Source: Heliopora coerulea (lineage: Eukaryota > Cnidaria > Anthozoa > Scleralcyonacea > Helioporidae). From it: a DNA stretch of 64,000 nt. Positions within the stretch are counted from its first letter, which is position 1. The number at the start of each line of letters is the position of its first letter. The stretch covers positions 4,233,001 through 4,297,000 of the forward strand of contig JASJOG010000007.1 of assembly GCA_030142905.1 (NCBI GenBank), written 5' to 3'. A model generated the notes under the pieces. That model was not told the origin of the DNA, did no database searches, and was given only the letters and a program-made list of their open reading frames with translations. The translations under genes and the position numbers were made by a program. This document shows positions 1 to 11,500 of this stretch, piece by piece.

Positions 1-432
1 TTATCCTACCAAGTCTTTCAGGTAAGCGGTTTAAGTTATTAACTTTCTGGACCCATAATAACTGTTTTTGGTATATTAACAAGACCTTTGCAATTATCGC
101 AGACCGTGAGCAAAAAGAGTGAGCAAAGGCACAACCAGTTCGATTTTAACGTGTTATATGCGATGTGTGCTTTCGTTTAATCGTGACTCTATCCCAGACA
201 TTCATATACGAAGCCGTCTCGTTTACAGTTACCTATACTCGCACTTTTTATTTAAACCTATTTAAGTCACTTATTCATATGGAAAAAGGAATTGTAAATC
301 ACTTTAAAATGATAATTTAAGGAGCAGCCATGTTATGCTCCATTTGTCTAAGCCTGCAAAGGAATTCCGTTCAAAGATCATCTGCTTATTTAGTTTTTGG
401 AGTCGGGAATACTTTACATGTTGATTGAAAAC
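1..432. other. Intergenic or intronic sequence, no gene seen
   Basis: No convincing coding region is visible. The window opens with a pyrimidine-containing stretch ending in CAG directly followed by GTAAG (near 18-25). That resembles an acceptor abutting a donor, but no flanking exon can be identified. Confidence 0.5.
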
Positions 433-445
433 TGAAAATCATCAG

Positions 446-667
446 CTATGGTTGACCAAGCGGAAAACGTAATCTCAAGAGGAATATCAAAGCCCAGCAA
501 AATATCTTTACGAAAGCCATCGAGTCGGACACAGAAGTAAAATCGTAATATTTAATAAAGTTACAACTTTATTAAACATTAGAACTTTATTAAATATTAC
601 GATTTTACTTCTGTGTCCGACTCGATGGCTTTCGTAAAGATATTTTGCTGGGCTTTGATATTCCTCT
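446..667. mobile_element. Foldback element with 88-bp perfect inverted arms and 13-bp flanking direct repeat
   Basis: Positions 475-562 are the exact reverse complement of 583-670, separated by a 20-base loop. The 13-base string TGAAAATCATCAG occurs at 433-445 and again at 668-680, so it brackets the structure like a target-site duplication and overlaps the end of the right arm. No coding region lies inside. The layout (long arms, tiny loop, 13-bp duplication) fits a recently inserted foldback or a collapsed Penelope-like or MITE copy. The class cannot be settled from one copy. Confidence 0.7.
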
Positions 668-680
668 TGAAAATCATCAG

Positions 681-1861
681 GTTAATTGATAAATACTCTT
701 GAATACCCAAGGTTTCGTTTCTTAGACCCTTTTATTAATTTTTAAAATTTTCATGATTTTTAAATAAATTGTTCTGTTCGTTCTCGCGTTGTTATGATCC
801 TGGCATACTTACTACCATAATTCTTGTTATATTGTTGGAATTAACGCGGACGTATGAAATTCAGCATTTTGTGTCTTGTCATCTGCTTTATTGTTGATTA
901 GAATTCTGTCTGTAAATATGAAATAAAAGCGGTCAATGAGACTAAAAATGGTGTTTCCATTCATACTCAAAATCTACAACTTTTTTTGCAATGATTTATG
1001 CAATCAAGCTCTCCTAAACAGTTCGCAAAGTTTCCAATGAATTTTTGATAAGGAAATACCTAAAAGTAAAACGCATTTACAGTTGCGCAAGCCATTTTTG
1101 AAGGTTGCGATGGAGCCATTGCAATCTGTTGGTGACAGTTTGCGACGGATGTATTAACCTTCGAAAATAACCAAGGAAAATAGACCTGGTAATTTTGGAC
1201 GATTTTAGGCATGAACTGTGAAGTGTTTACTATGTGATATTTAAAACGGAAAACGTATTACGATCACAGCAGATTAGAGAGGAGCTAATTCACAACAAAA
1301 GGATAAAGACTTGATGGATTAGAACTTCAAGTAATCATGTGGTTTTAGAAATTGCACGAGCGTAACGAGCTCTTCAGGGATGTGAATTTACCCCAAAAAT
1401 TGCACCATGATCATGTGATGTTTGGTTTATAATACAGATGCGAAAATAAGGGCGTAAGAAACATTTTCATTACGAGTAAATTTGGACGAGTGACATTGAC
1501 GGCTGACAGACTGGTGACCTGTCATGTACTTCCGGATCATGCGACAGGCAACCATTCGCAATAAGACCCCTAGATAAGCTACATTAAATTTCCAATTCCT
1601 ACTATGAAATACAAACTTGCACCAAATTACTGGGAAGAACTCTTGGCTGTTCTTTGCCTAGCACAGGGAGGGAGTTCTTGTGGCTGTTTTGTTAATCAAG
1701 GAATCTCGTCAAAATAGGAATTTAAATGACTACCTTGACATGCCATTGGAACTTCTGCAGACGGAAGATGAGTTATTTATTATGAGGATGTGGACTAATT
1801 CTGAAAAAGAAAGTCGAACTAATGGGTGGATTCCATTAACTGCGAAAGTAAATTTAAAAAA
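681..1861. other. Unassigned AT-rich sequence
   Basis: Only short ORFs occur here (for example one of 61 codons at 1680-1865), none with recognisable domains. No strong splice-bounded exon or repeat was recognised. Confidence 0.5.
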
Positions 1862-1938
1862 CTGAGTTGACTCGTGCGAGATTCGATCTCTCATTGGATT
1901 GTTGTTGTATCAATTGAGCTATCGAGTGACCTGGGAAC
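1862..1938 (-). mobile_element. Degenerate tRNA-derived SINE head
   Basis: Read on the minus strand, this stretch has an A-box-like TAGCTCAATTG segment and a B-box-like GATCGAATCTC segment at tRNA-like spacing. It is flanked by sequence resembling the SINE family at 22.8-23.2 kb and 47.98-48.2 kb (GAGTTGACTCG boundary motif, ATCGAG after the head). It is diverged and truncated, and it is not a functional tRNA gene. Confidence 0.45.
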
Positions 1939-1949
1939 AGTTTGTTTGT

Positions 1950-2048
1950 TTATCCCTTTCCGGCAAGATATTTTCCCGTAACGAATAAAATCCTCGGGCA
2001 TTTGCCAGAGTTAAATAGAAGACTGATCCCGAAGGGAAAGAGTTAATC
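1950..2048. repeat. Dispersed palindromic short repeat, copy 1 (diverged)
   Basis: The ends TATCCCTTTCCGGC and CCGAAGGGAAAGAGTTAA are approximate inverted copies of each other. The centre resembles the family core, in which GACGAGTAAAATCG is followed by TCTGGCGTTAGCCAGA. Related copies occur at 2881, 6814, 28565, 36022, 40052, 50483, 53392, 57700 and 58115. Confidence 0.6.
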
Positions 2049-2880
2049 CAGTTAATTCTCACGGCAACTTAATGCTTATTCTAGAACAGGGGTGCGCACC
2101 CTTTCTGGTTCTGTGGACTAAATTTCTGGCTTAGAATTGCTGGCGGGCTACAAGTTCTTGCCCTAGTCACCCATTTCCGTTCAGTAAGATCGATTGTCAT
2201 ATTGCTAAGGTGCTATTTTGAGTTAATTTTCTAATAAGCTTAACAAAGCTTCTTGCACTGAGCTAAGCTAATTTGGGTACTAACGTCATTCTCGGAAAAT
2301 TTCGATTATGAGCTTTATGACCAACATAAGTTTCTAATTTTTACAACAGAAAGAATTTTGTTTTTAACCTGTAAGTCTCAAATGGAGGCGCGGATCCAGG
2401 AATCCTGGAAAGGAGTGACTGGAAAGTGTCAAGTAGAAAGTTTTAATATGCCGACAAAATATCTTCTGCGGCGGTTGCTTAGCTAAATCAAATCATTTCG
2501 TTACAATCAAGTGAATGTCAAATGCAAACAATGATATCAACTATCAGAGCTGTTAGCCGTTAACCGGGGTAAAACTATTTGGATCTGAACCGAAATCAGC
2601 GTCGATCACAGTTAATTGATATCAATCGATTCGATGCAGATCCGGAGGTGAATTGCGAATATCATCAAAATTGATCCTCAATTGAGATCCTCGACTCTTA
2701 GAATTTCGTAATTTGTTCACTTTCTGCCGGGATGTCCATCCAGTAAGTACGTGACCGATTAAGCTCCAGACTTAATCCGCCTTGGCTTTGGTAACTATTG
2801 AATTGCTCACAAATGATACGACACACGATCATCACTGCGAAACCTCTCATCTAACGCTTTCAATGTCAACTATTTCGCGG
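2049..2880. other. Unassigned sequence with a possible hAT terminal relic
   Basis: No gene is visible. Near 2085 the string CAGGGGTGCGCACCC resembles a hAT (Charlie-type) terminal inverted repeat, and near 2388 GGCGCGGATCCAGG resembles the end of another hAT-like family also seen at 56068-56554. No matching partner end was found for either, so no element boundaries are assigned. Confidence 0.35.
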
Positions 2881-2966
2881 CATGATAAACTTCTATTATT
2901 TTATTTTGGCTAACACCAGACAATTTTACTCATCTGGGGGAGAGCGCCCGCAGGGAAAAAGTTTAA
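2881..2966. repeat. Dispersed palindromic short repeat, copy 2
   Basis: The core TTTTGGCTAACACCAGACAATTTTACTCATC is the reverse orientation of the family centre (given here only by position: key parts are GGCTAAC, CCAGAC and TTTTACT). It is followed by GGGGGAGAG and a degraded terminal arm. The left arm is poorly preserved. Confidence 0.55.
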
Positions 2967-4376
2967 GGTAGGATAGTTCATCAAAAAAGGGGAAGCCTTT
3001 TCTCCAATCTTTTCCTGGTGCTTACAAATGCCTCCCCAAATCGCCAATTTAAGGATGTATTTGTAAAGTTGTTGATGTACTACCGCCTTAAAAATCCAAA
3101 TAAATTATGGCCAATTTTCTTTCTTGCCCTTAAATTTTCTCAAGGTGTTTCTCACAAAATATTGAAGCTTCAAAAGAAGAAATTTTCGACATTTTGGTCT
3201 CATCATCGACGTTAAACCTAAGTATCAGTTTCTTTAAACTCTCCCTCTATTATCTGATGTTACGGCTTCAATGCTGACTCTTCATCGTTCGTTAAAGCGT
3301 TCATTCTTTAACTTTCTTCTGTATTTATTGATACTGTATAACTTCAATCGATCTTTTTAACTGCCGTTCTGCTTCATGTAGTATCATTTCTCAACGAATT
3401 TCCGTGTCACGTTTGAATGCTTGCATCATTATTAATTCTTGAAACTTTCTTCATATGCAAGTCTTTTCTTTTACCGCTCGAGCTATTTCTTGACAATTCG
3501 ATCCCCTTTTTCTTCCTTGGAGTCCGTGAACTTCATCAACGTCTTCCTCAGTGAATTCCCAGAAAGCAAACTTCTTTCTTTTTATGAGGAACTGTCGGGA
3601 AATGCTCGACTCAGCCCATGACAAAATAACACTCTAAGGATTACTGATTTTTTGATACTTTATTATACCCTAGCACGACACAAAAACTTTCCCCTAAGCA
3701 CAACTATCACCTCTTTTTTAATCTCCCACACCCCTTATTGACATGTCCTGAATTGTATCCGTAATTACTTGTCGCAAAATTAACCATTACACACACAATC
3801 TACCACAGAACTACTATCGCGAGAGGAGTCGTTTCATGGTGTAACAAGGTAATCTTCAGCTGCGGCCAAATAACTATTAACGTTCCTCTCATTGGCCCTC
3901 CCTAGTTCTGTTTCGTCGTCCACAGTTGCTACATACATTCATTGTCGATACTAGTAATGTTTATGTTCTCATATTTCCTACCCCGGCCATCATGACGTAT
4001 CCCCTGGCGAGCTTCCTCGAAAACGTTCAGGTAGTACTACAAATGTGACTCTCGTTTCGGGAAAAAACCCCCACTTTTGACAACGTTGAAGTTTCGGCAA
4101 TGATTAAAGCAGTTTTGTGGGAGTCAATTGTCTTCCGGCAAACTCATTGAAGTAAAGGACCAAAAAATAGTCAAGTTAGATGTCTTGTTGACAATTAAAT
4201 CATTGAATGGTAACGGACTGGGTTCAGAGCGATAGCATTAACGGCAACACAGAGGAAGATATAATTACTAGTTACAGTTAATCATTCTACGGAAATTTTA
4301 AATTGGAGACAGCTTCTTCCTTGTAAAACAAAGTTTCCTTTATTAGTAGATTTTACTGCCGTTTGTCTACAGTAAT
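2967..4376. other. Unassigned sequence
   Basis: Short ORFs at 3018-3215 and 3439-3621 show no domain, no splice context and no paralogue in the window. I see no supported gene or named repeat. Confidence 0.5.
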
Positions 4377-4478
4377 ATTGAATACCATTTGCATGTGTAA
4401 AATAAAACATATTCCGAAAAATAGAGACATCTTGGAAAGCTCAAGATATGAGTCAAAACAAGACAAGTAAATGGGACT

Positions 4479-4527
4479 GTAATATTTCGACTTTATTACA
4501 AAGTCATCATCAGACAGAGTGATTTAC
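4479..4527 (-). ncRNA. Hammerhead-ribozyme-like motif, left arm of the Penelope-like element
   Basis: On the minus strand the order is GTAAATC, a short ACTCTGT hairpin, CTGATGA, a GACTTT/AAAGTC stem II with loop GTAAT, GAAA, then TATTAC, which can pair with GTAA-A. This is the hammerhead order: stem III, cleavage-site UC, stem I, CUGANGA, stem II, GAAA, stem III. Caveats are one unpaired U between CTGATGA and stem II, a one-base bulge in stem III, and a two-base-pair stem I. Hammerhead ribozymes are known from the terminal repeats of Penelope-like elements, which supports the call. Cleavage activity is untested. Confidence 0.55.
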
Positions 4528-4764
4528 AAAACAAGCCAAGGTCTATATATACAGTGTGAACAACGGAAGTTAAGAATCCTATACCTGAGATATTAACACG
4601 ACAGAACGCATTGCTAATTAATAATTAACTCGAGAGAAAGCTATTTACAAGGCAAAAGTCATTAACAACAACTGACCCGACAATACTGATGTGTAAGATG
4701 ACGTAACATGACTGAGACAGGTGAGTATCAGATGCCAAAGGTCGACAAACTGATAGAATAATCG

Positions 4765-5257
4765 TCAGCCATTAAGTTGACAAACGAAAGAAGGACAAAG
4801 AAAAGGAAAGAAAAGAGTCGGAGTGAGAACGACGTATAAAATAGGAGGTCGGAAATATATATAAAAAAGTGTGAGTTCTTTTGAAGCTTTCAGTCCGGAG
4901 TTGATTTCAGGTTCATTAAATTTAATATGGAGAGCTTCAATTAACAAGAGTTTATTGGTGTTAGTAGATTTACTCGAGTAAAGAATTTTATAGTTATTAA
5001 AGATTAAAGTTTTGATAGAGTTAGAGGAGTTCGAAAAGGAGGGGAGGTTACTAAGTCGATCGTATTGACCCTGTAAGTTGGCGAGAAACTGTGCGTGTTC
5101 ACATTCAGTGAGGTGTTGTGCCATTGCATTGGTGTTAGGTTGAGTAGAGTGTTCTTGTCAGACGTTTATAAATGCATCTATCGGCTTTGCCAATGAAAGT
5201 TTTCATGCATCCTGGACAAGTAATTTTATAAACGACATTACTATTCAGGTATAGGAT
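4765..5257 (-). pseudogene. GIY-YIG endonuclease domain relic of a Penelope-like element (frameshifted)
   Basis: Minus-strand translation gives VVYKITCPGCMKTFIGK, a good match to the N-terminal GIY-YIG core (VVYkI.C..C...YIGkT) with its zinc-binding-like Cys pair and conserved Gly. It continues as CIYKRLTR, then in a different frame as EHST...NAMAQHLTECEH and later LLIEALHI, NEPEIN and LKASKEL, the usual tail of these endonucleases. The frame changes near 5150-5165, consistent with a one-base indel; the second frame ends at 4765. In Penelope-like elements this domain nicks target DNA. This copy is broken and lacks the reverse transcriptase, so it is not expected to act. Confidence 0.7.
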
Positions 5258-5278
5258 TTCTAACTTCTGTTGTTCACA

Positions 5279-5281
<3 letters not shown>

Positions 5282-5325
<44 letters not shown>
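5282..5325. repeat. (TA)n microsatellite
   Basis: About 22 TA units lie in the right arm of the Penelope-like element. The left arm has only a few units at the matching place. Confidence 0.95.
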
Positions 5326-5328
<3 letters not shown>

Positions 5329-5341
5329 CTTGGCTTGTTTT

Positions 5342-5390
5342 GTAAATCATTCTGTCTGATGATGACTTTGTAATAAAGTCGAAATATTAC
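5342..5390 (+). ncRNA. Hammerhead-ribozyme-like motif, right arm of the Penelope-like element
   Basis: This is the inverted counterpart of the motif at 4479-4527, here on the + strand, with CTGATGA at 5356-5362 and GAAA at 5381-5384. Stem II is identical. The stem I hairpin is ATTCTGT rather than ACTCTGT, replacing a C-G pair with a T-G wobble. It points toward the SLC22-like gene, so a transcript started upstream and running into that gene would carry it in the sense orientation. Confidence 0.5.
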
Positions 5391-5566
5391 AGTCTCATAT
5401 AATCGCCTTGTTTTGACTCATATCTTGAGTTTTCTAGGATGTCTCTATTTTTCGGAGTATGTTTTATTTTATACCATTTGCATGTCTATAGCACTTTTTT
5501 CTGTTATACCAGTTTATACTTGGTTTATTATTCGGATTACAGCCGAAGGTTCAAGTCGATTCAAGC

Positions 5567-8500
5567 ATGACACCTGAACATCTTGCACAAGTTTTGGGGA
5601 AAAATGGAAAGTTTCAACTTCTTCTCTACATTATGCTTTCCATGAATTATGTGTATGTTTGCTGGAACCATTTGGCGATGGCTTTCCTAGGAGCTGAAAC
5701 CAGACACCACTGCCGACTAGAAAATAAGACAGACATTGCTCGTCTTGTACCGCAAGTCAACAAAGGAGGAAGGCACCAATGGGATTCCTGTCATTTGTAC
5801 ATTGGTTACAACACTACAAGGAAAGTAAAGTGTCCAAGGGGATGGACGTACTATCTGCCTAACAGGGAAAGGACTATAGTAGCTGAGGTAATTGTTAGCA
5901 AACTTAAAAGCCATAAAGCTTTCCGGATTTTTTAATTTTTGGCTCAGGATTTTTAATGTTGAAGTCGTGAATCACAAACAAATTCGATATTGCACTTTTT
6001 AAATGTTTTCAGTATTTGAAATATGAAGTTTTCATATAGACCTAATTTTTCTCGACCACCATTGACTAATACCTGAAATTTAGGATCTTTAAGATTTCTT
6101 AGATCAAAAAGGATTCTTAAATTATGTGTTAAAACTTGTTCCTGGTGACCAGTTCATGATGTCCTCCAAAGAAACTGCTAAATGACAAGGTTTAGAGTTA
6201 ACCATTTTTAAGGGTTTCAAGTATTTTCTCGTGATTTTGATGGCTCTGAATCTGAGAATTTCCTAATTAAGCTGCACATGTGCATGTAAATAATGTTTAA
6301 TAAAGGGATTTGGTCATACAATATGATCACTACATTATCACAGAACTTTAACAGCATGCTGATCACGACTGAATTTTGAAGTTTTCAAATCGGGAACAGA
6401 AAGTGGTTTTCTTTTGAATGTGAAAGGTCCAACAATTTGAATGAGCATGTGATCCCACTGAAATGAAGTTATCTACGTTCATACTGAGCTGTTTTCAGTC
6501 TACTTAAACTAAAGAATGTGTCCATTCTTTACTTTACATACAAAAGTCTAGCTACTTGTCTTCGAGTGTATCTGCAGGATGCGGTATGCGTTCCGCGGCA
6601 GGCAGTTTTTCGTTCAAATTATATTTGGATTTTCGAAATTTCGAATTGTACCCCAAAAAGAATGGTAAAGTCAGAAATTCGTTGACTGTGAAGATGCGGG
6701 AAAATAGAGAAACTATTGAGGAAAAAATGAATGGTAATAAAAATAAACAATAAAATAAACAAATAATTAAATATACCAAAATATTTAACGCTTATTTGTT
6801 TATTTAAACGTTTTACTCTTTTCCGGCGGGAGCTCTCCCTTTGACAAGTAAAATCGTCTGGCGTTAGCCAGATTAAAAGAATAGAAGTCTTATCCCACAG
6901 GAAAAAAATTAAGAGCGTCGGAGAGACATAAATTATGGTATGCTAGCCATATTGACGGATTTTTGTTTCCACTCTCTTCCCAGTATACTGTGTGAAAAGC
7001 AATTTTTACGTTTTATCAACACCTTAGGTCTCCTTGCAACAGTTTTTCACTTAGGACATAAGGATCAACCAGGTTTTCGTATACGAGAGATTTTATCTGG
7101 TGTTTTCCCGACAAGGATTCGTCTGATTCCAAGAGACCTCCCAATATTTAAGCCATTGTCTGAAAAAAAAACCATGTAGTGAAAAATTTGGCAGATTTTC
7201 ACATAGGGAGCTGGAAAGAACATGGCGGCACAGTGACCAGGACTCCGAATGTCAATCATGTCTGTTCTTTACACAGTTCAAAACTCGACGTTTGTTTTGA
7301 ACATTTGCCCATCTTGTTAACGTCTTCCGTGAATAAGTTTCATCTTTTCTCCGTCAACATTTAGCTTATCTACACGAGCTCTTCGTAAACCTATAAAAGC
7401 ATTATTGTCATACATCGTTCGTTTATCTTTCAGTGGGATCTCGTGTGTGATGATGCGTACAAAACCAATCTTGCTACTACACTGTACTTCTGTGGTGTGA
7501 TGTTGGGCAGCTTGGTATTTGGGACATTGTCAGACAAATTCGGAAGGAGACCAGTGCTACTTTTTACAATGTATTCGCCTTGTGTCATTGGGCTGCTGCT
7601 CTTCTTTTTCCAGAATTATATTGCTTTTGTAATTCTTCGATTCGTGCTTGGGTTTTTTTTAGAGGTTAGAGAGTACATGGATTCGATACATTTAATGTGA
7701 ATGTTTGTTGAAGTTGGTCGCTTAAGTTAGCGCAGTCTTGAGATATGAGAAAGATTGTCGTTATTATTATTGTTGTCGTTGTTGTTATTGTTGTCGTTAA
7801 TTTTGTTGTTGTTAAAGTTACTGTTGTTGTTATTGTTACTGTTATTGTTGTCATTGTTGTTACTGTTGTTGTCATTATTGTTGTTGTTTCTGTTATTGTT
7901 GTTAGTGTTGTCTTCCTTATCATTGTTCTTCTTGTAATTTTTGTTATTGTTATTATTATTAACTACAACTATTATTAAAGGATATGCTTGGAAAGAGTAA
8001 TATTTAAGTGTAATAAAACTGGTAACACCGTGGCCCTCAACATAACAAGACGAAATATACAATTAAAATACAATAAAAAGAATTTAGAACTATTTTACAA
8101 CTAAATATTGACATCTACGCAGTAGCTAAATGTACAGGTTTAATTCATTACTAAAAGTATTATAACGTAAGGTGCAATTTCATACTCCAGATGTCGTGTA
8201 AATGCGGGCCTTAAGACTACCTTAATCTAATCATCCAACTTTAGCGAACATCAACAACTTAGATTCAAGCCAGTCAATTTTTCTATTTGTCTCTCTAAAT
8301 GTACGGATTTATAACTTTTAGAACATAAATATGGCAGTTTAGTTTTCTGCAATTTTAAGCCATGGACACCGATATAGTTGATCGTGCTTAAGTGTCTTGG
8401 GGGCTGATTACATGAGTCCGGTACGAAATCAGACCGGCACGACTTGAGACCGCTACCCATACTAATCCTTGTTCTTGTTTACACGAGACCGGTTCGAAGA

Positions 8501-11500
8501 ATGAGCTGGGACTGGTCTCACTCATTTCGGGTGCTGGACTGACAAGAATGAATTCAGACCGGTTCGAACGCGGACCGGCACGAAATTTTCTTCAAGAAAA
8601 TGCGAAATCTCTTCAGATCAACTATTAATTATTGATCAATTATTGGGAATAAAAACTCGGAATACAACTTGTAATATTTACAAGAACATGGCTTTAGTTT
8701 CATTCCAGTCTCATGTAAACACTTCGAAAAATTTTCACTTTGGCAGCGGTTTGAAATTGTGACGGTCTCATGTAATCAGCCCCTTGTTGTGTCGTGAAAC
8801 GTAAAATTATACCCGACTTCCGTGTTCTCTACTTTCAGGGTTTACAAATAGCATCATATATCTTTACGGTTGAAGTACTGTCCATTCAATATCGAACGTT
8901 TGGGGGTATCTTTACCTCGGTTTTCTGGTCCTCTGGCGTCATGTCGCTTGCATTAATATCGTTTTTAATTCAAGACTGGCAATATATTCAGTTATTTACT
9001 ACATTGGCTGCTGTGTCTCAAATTGGACTTTTCTGGTGAGGATATAAAGAAAGAAAGAAAGAAAGAAAGAAAGGAAAGGAGAAAAGATGGAAAGAGATAA
9101 AGAGAGGAAAAGAATGAAGGAAGATAGGAAGGAAGGAAGATAGGAAGGAAGGAAGATAGGAAGGAAGGAAGATAGGAAGGAAGGAAGGAAGGAAACAAGG
9201 AAATATGGAAGAGAAGGAAGAAGTGACAAAATAAGAGAGTTATGGAAAATAGCTAAAGTGAAGTGAGTTAGGGAGGGAGGGAGGATGGGAAGAGAGCGCA
9301 ACTAGAAAGGACAAATAAGTAAAACAAAGAAACAAACTGACAGACACAGAAATATGAATGAAAGAACGAACGGTTGAACGAACGAGTGAATGTGAAAAAA
9401 TAACACGTTCATCCCATTTTTAGCCTTTTGCCTGAGTCCTTTCGATGGCTTCTTACTAAAAAGCGTATTGACGATGCCGAGCAAGTTATCAGAAGAATTG
9501 CAGCCTTCAACAAGCTACCGTTTCCTCAGGATGTTTTCGATGAAGTGGCTCTGAAAAGTATTGAAACTGAAACTGAATTTTCAAAACCTGAAAAACACTA
9601 CACAGTTGTGGACATCTTTATGATTCCAATGTTGTTTAAACGGTCAATTATCTTGGCTTTGGTATGGTAAGTAAACGTTTACCAACGCATACGACATCTG
9701 ACAGAATAGGTTAGAAAAGAATTGGACTTCAAAATGTCATCACGCACACTAGCGCAGTGTCAAAAGCGACATGATTATGAGCATTGAACACGTAAAGGCC
9801 AATCAGTCGATGGTGCACACTTTGGACGGCAATTGCAATCAATGAGAACACACCTTGGTACACGTACGAAGTCTAAAACTTAGGCGGTTAAATTTACAGT
9901 TAGTTTCATAATAAAGTCTCTCCCTTTTTTTTTACCACTCCGACATAAAAATACACTAAAAATGAATATGGGGATATTCAGAATATGAACTTCGACTAGA
10001 AATATCACACCACTTTGGTCACTTACTGTAGTTCACCAATAGTTTCTGTGCCTCCAATAAAAGATTCGAGTTGAAACCGAATGCTAAATATTTACTCATA
10101 GCTTGTTGGCTGATCCACGCAGCACACAAACATAGAATAAAGACTTTTCTGTGGATGTTCTCATTTATTAACCGCTTTTTTTAAATCTATAGTTAAGTTG
10201 TTTGTCTCTGTTCTAACTTGTTGACTTTATTTTCAAGGTTTTCGATTTCAACTGGTTACTATGGACTGGCACTTAACGTCTCAAGCCTTGCTGGTAATAA
10301 ATACCTGAACTTTTTCATCAGCGGAGTCTTAGAGCTGGTGATCGCCGTAATAACAGCGTTTGCTTTACAGAAGTATAGAATCATATATATTTCCTATATC
10401 TGTATCACATATCTTCTGTACTTATTAATTATTATTAGACTTTGTTTTACAAATGTAATTTATACATTTTTACTATAAAAAAGTATTCTTCCCAACGAAA
10501 CTTCTGTGTGAAGGCCTTCAGAGGACGACTTTCTTCGCCAATCGATGTACGAAAAAACTCTTGCTAAAGGTGTATAAGTGGGACGTCTTTTACTATTAAG
10601 CTGGCTTTGTCTGTCAGTATGGAAATTAATGATTGTCGGGCGATTATACTGAGCCGATAATCTCGTTTACAATAGCCAAAAGATCTCGGCGTTCGACCTC
10701 GGAGCTGAAATTGTAGTGTCTTCAGTTCCAAGTGGGCTGATTTGCTTAGTTTTACTGATTAGATTAATGCATTAAATGCTGAGGAATGGAAGATTTAACT
10801 GAAATCTTTTGCTAATTTCGCCCGTAATTCTTGGTAGCGACTTTGAGCTTGATTTTCGTTATAGGTATGGCCGTCGTAAACCGATGTGTTTCTATTCTCT
10901 TGTCGCTGGGATAACTTGCATATCAGCTGGTATATTGTCCGACAAGGCAGGTGAGAGACCTCTGTACGAATAATTACAAATGGAAATGGGAGAGAGGAGA
11001 AGGAACGAACAATATGCATGTTTTGTAATATTTGAAGCTAATCTCGCACACTAAGTCTGCAGCTAGCCAATCAACTTCTGTTGAAAGGGAAGGGCTGAAG
11101 AAAAGGCCCGAAAGTAAGAATAAGACAAAAAAAGAATTGGCCAACTGGTTTAAAATGTACAACAATCTTAGGTCTTGAAAACTTTGTAAATAAACCTAAA
11201 CAACTATCCACCAGTTTTGAGTTTTTCTTCTGAATTCTTTCTTTCTGAATTGCAAAGTGACGTATGAAGAGTCTGCCAACTGGCTACGATGCACCGACAG
11301 CTGCATCTTCTAGAAGCCTTGCGTCGATTTTGTAAAGACCCATGGGTTTAGACAGGCATGAGTCTTAATTTCAGATGTTGCATATTTATAATTCATTTTT
11401 AGAGACGGATCTCCTCAGAAAGTTGACGACTTCATTAGCTTTGATTGGAAGGATCTTTATCTCAGGTTGTTTTTCAACAAGCTTCATTTATACTTCAGAG

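Larger units (their letters stand above)
4397..5470 (-). mobile_element. Penelope-like retroelement, 5'-truncated, with inverted terminal arms
   Basis: The element is bounded by a 15-bp direct repeat (ATACCATTTGCATGT at 4382-4396 and 5471-5485), which is a clean target-site duplication. The two ends are long inverted copies of each other: roughly 4399-4590 matches the reverse complement of 5240-5470. Between them the minus strand encodes a GIY-YIG endonuclease relic, the domain Penelope-like elements carry after the reverse transcriptase. The reverse transcriptase itself is absent, so this is a short, dead 3' copy. The right arm has gained a (TA)n expansion at 5282-5325 that is only a few units long in the left arm. 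The good duplication and arm identity suggest a fairly recent insertion. It sits about 100 bp before the SLC22-like start codon. Confidence 0.75.

Noticed and set aside
4507..5362. Calling the two hammerhead-like motifs as proven ribozymes
   Set aside because: One extra base before stem II and a very short stem I leave activity open, so they are reported as hammerhead-like only.
7666..8062. Overlapping ORFs encoding poly-Asn, poly-Thr, poly-Val or poly-Leu
   Set aside because: They are translations of the imperfect GTT/ATT repeat in an SLC22 intron; several frames and both strands are open simply because the repeat lacks stops.
8992..9301. Minus-strand Leu/Pro/Ser-rich ORFs
   Set aside because: They arise from the polypurine tract in intron 3 of the SLC22-like gene and have no domain.
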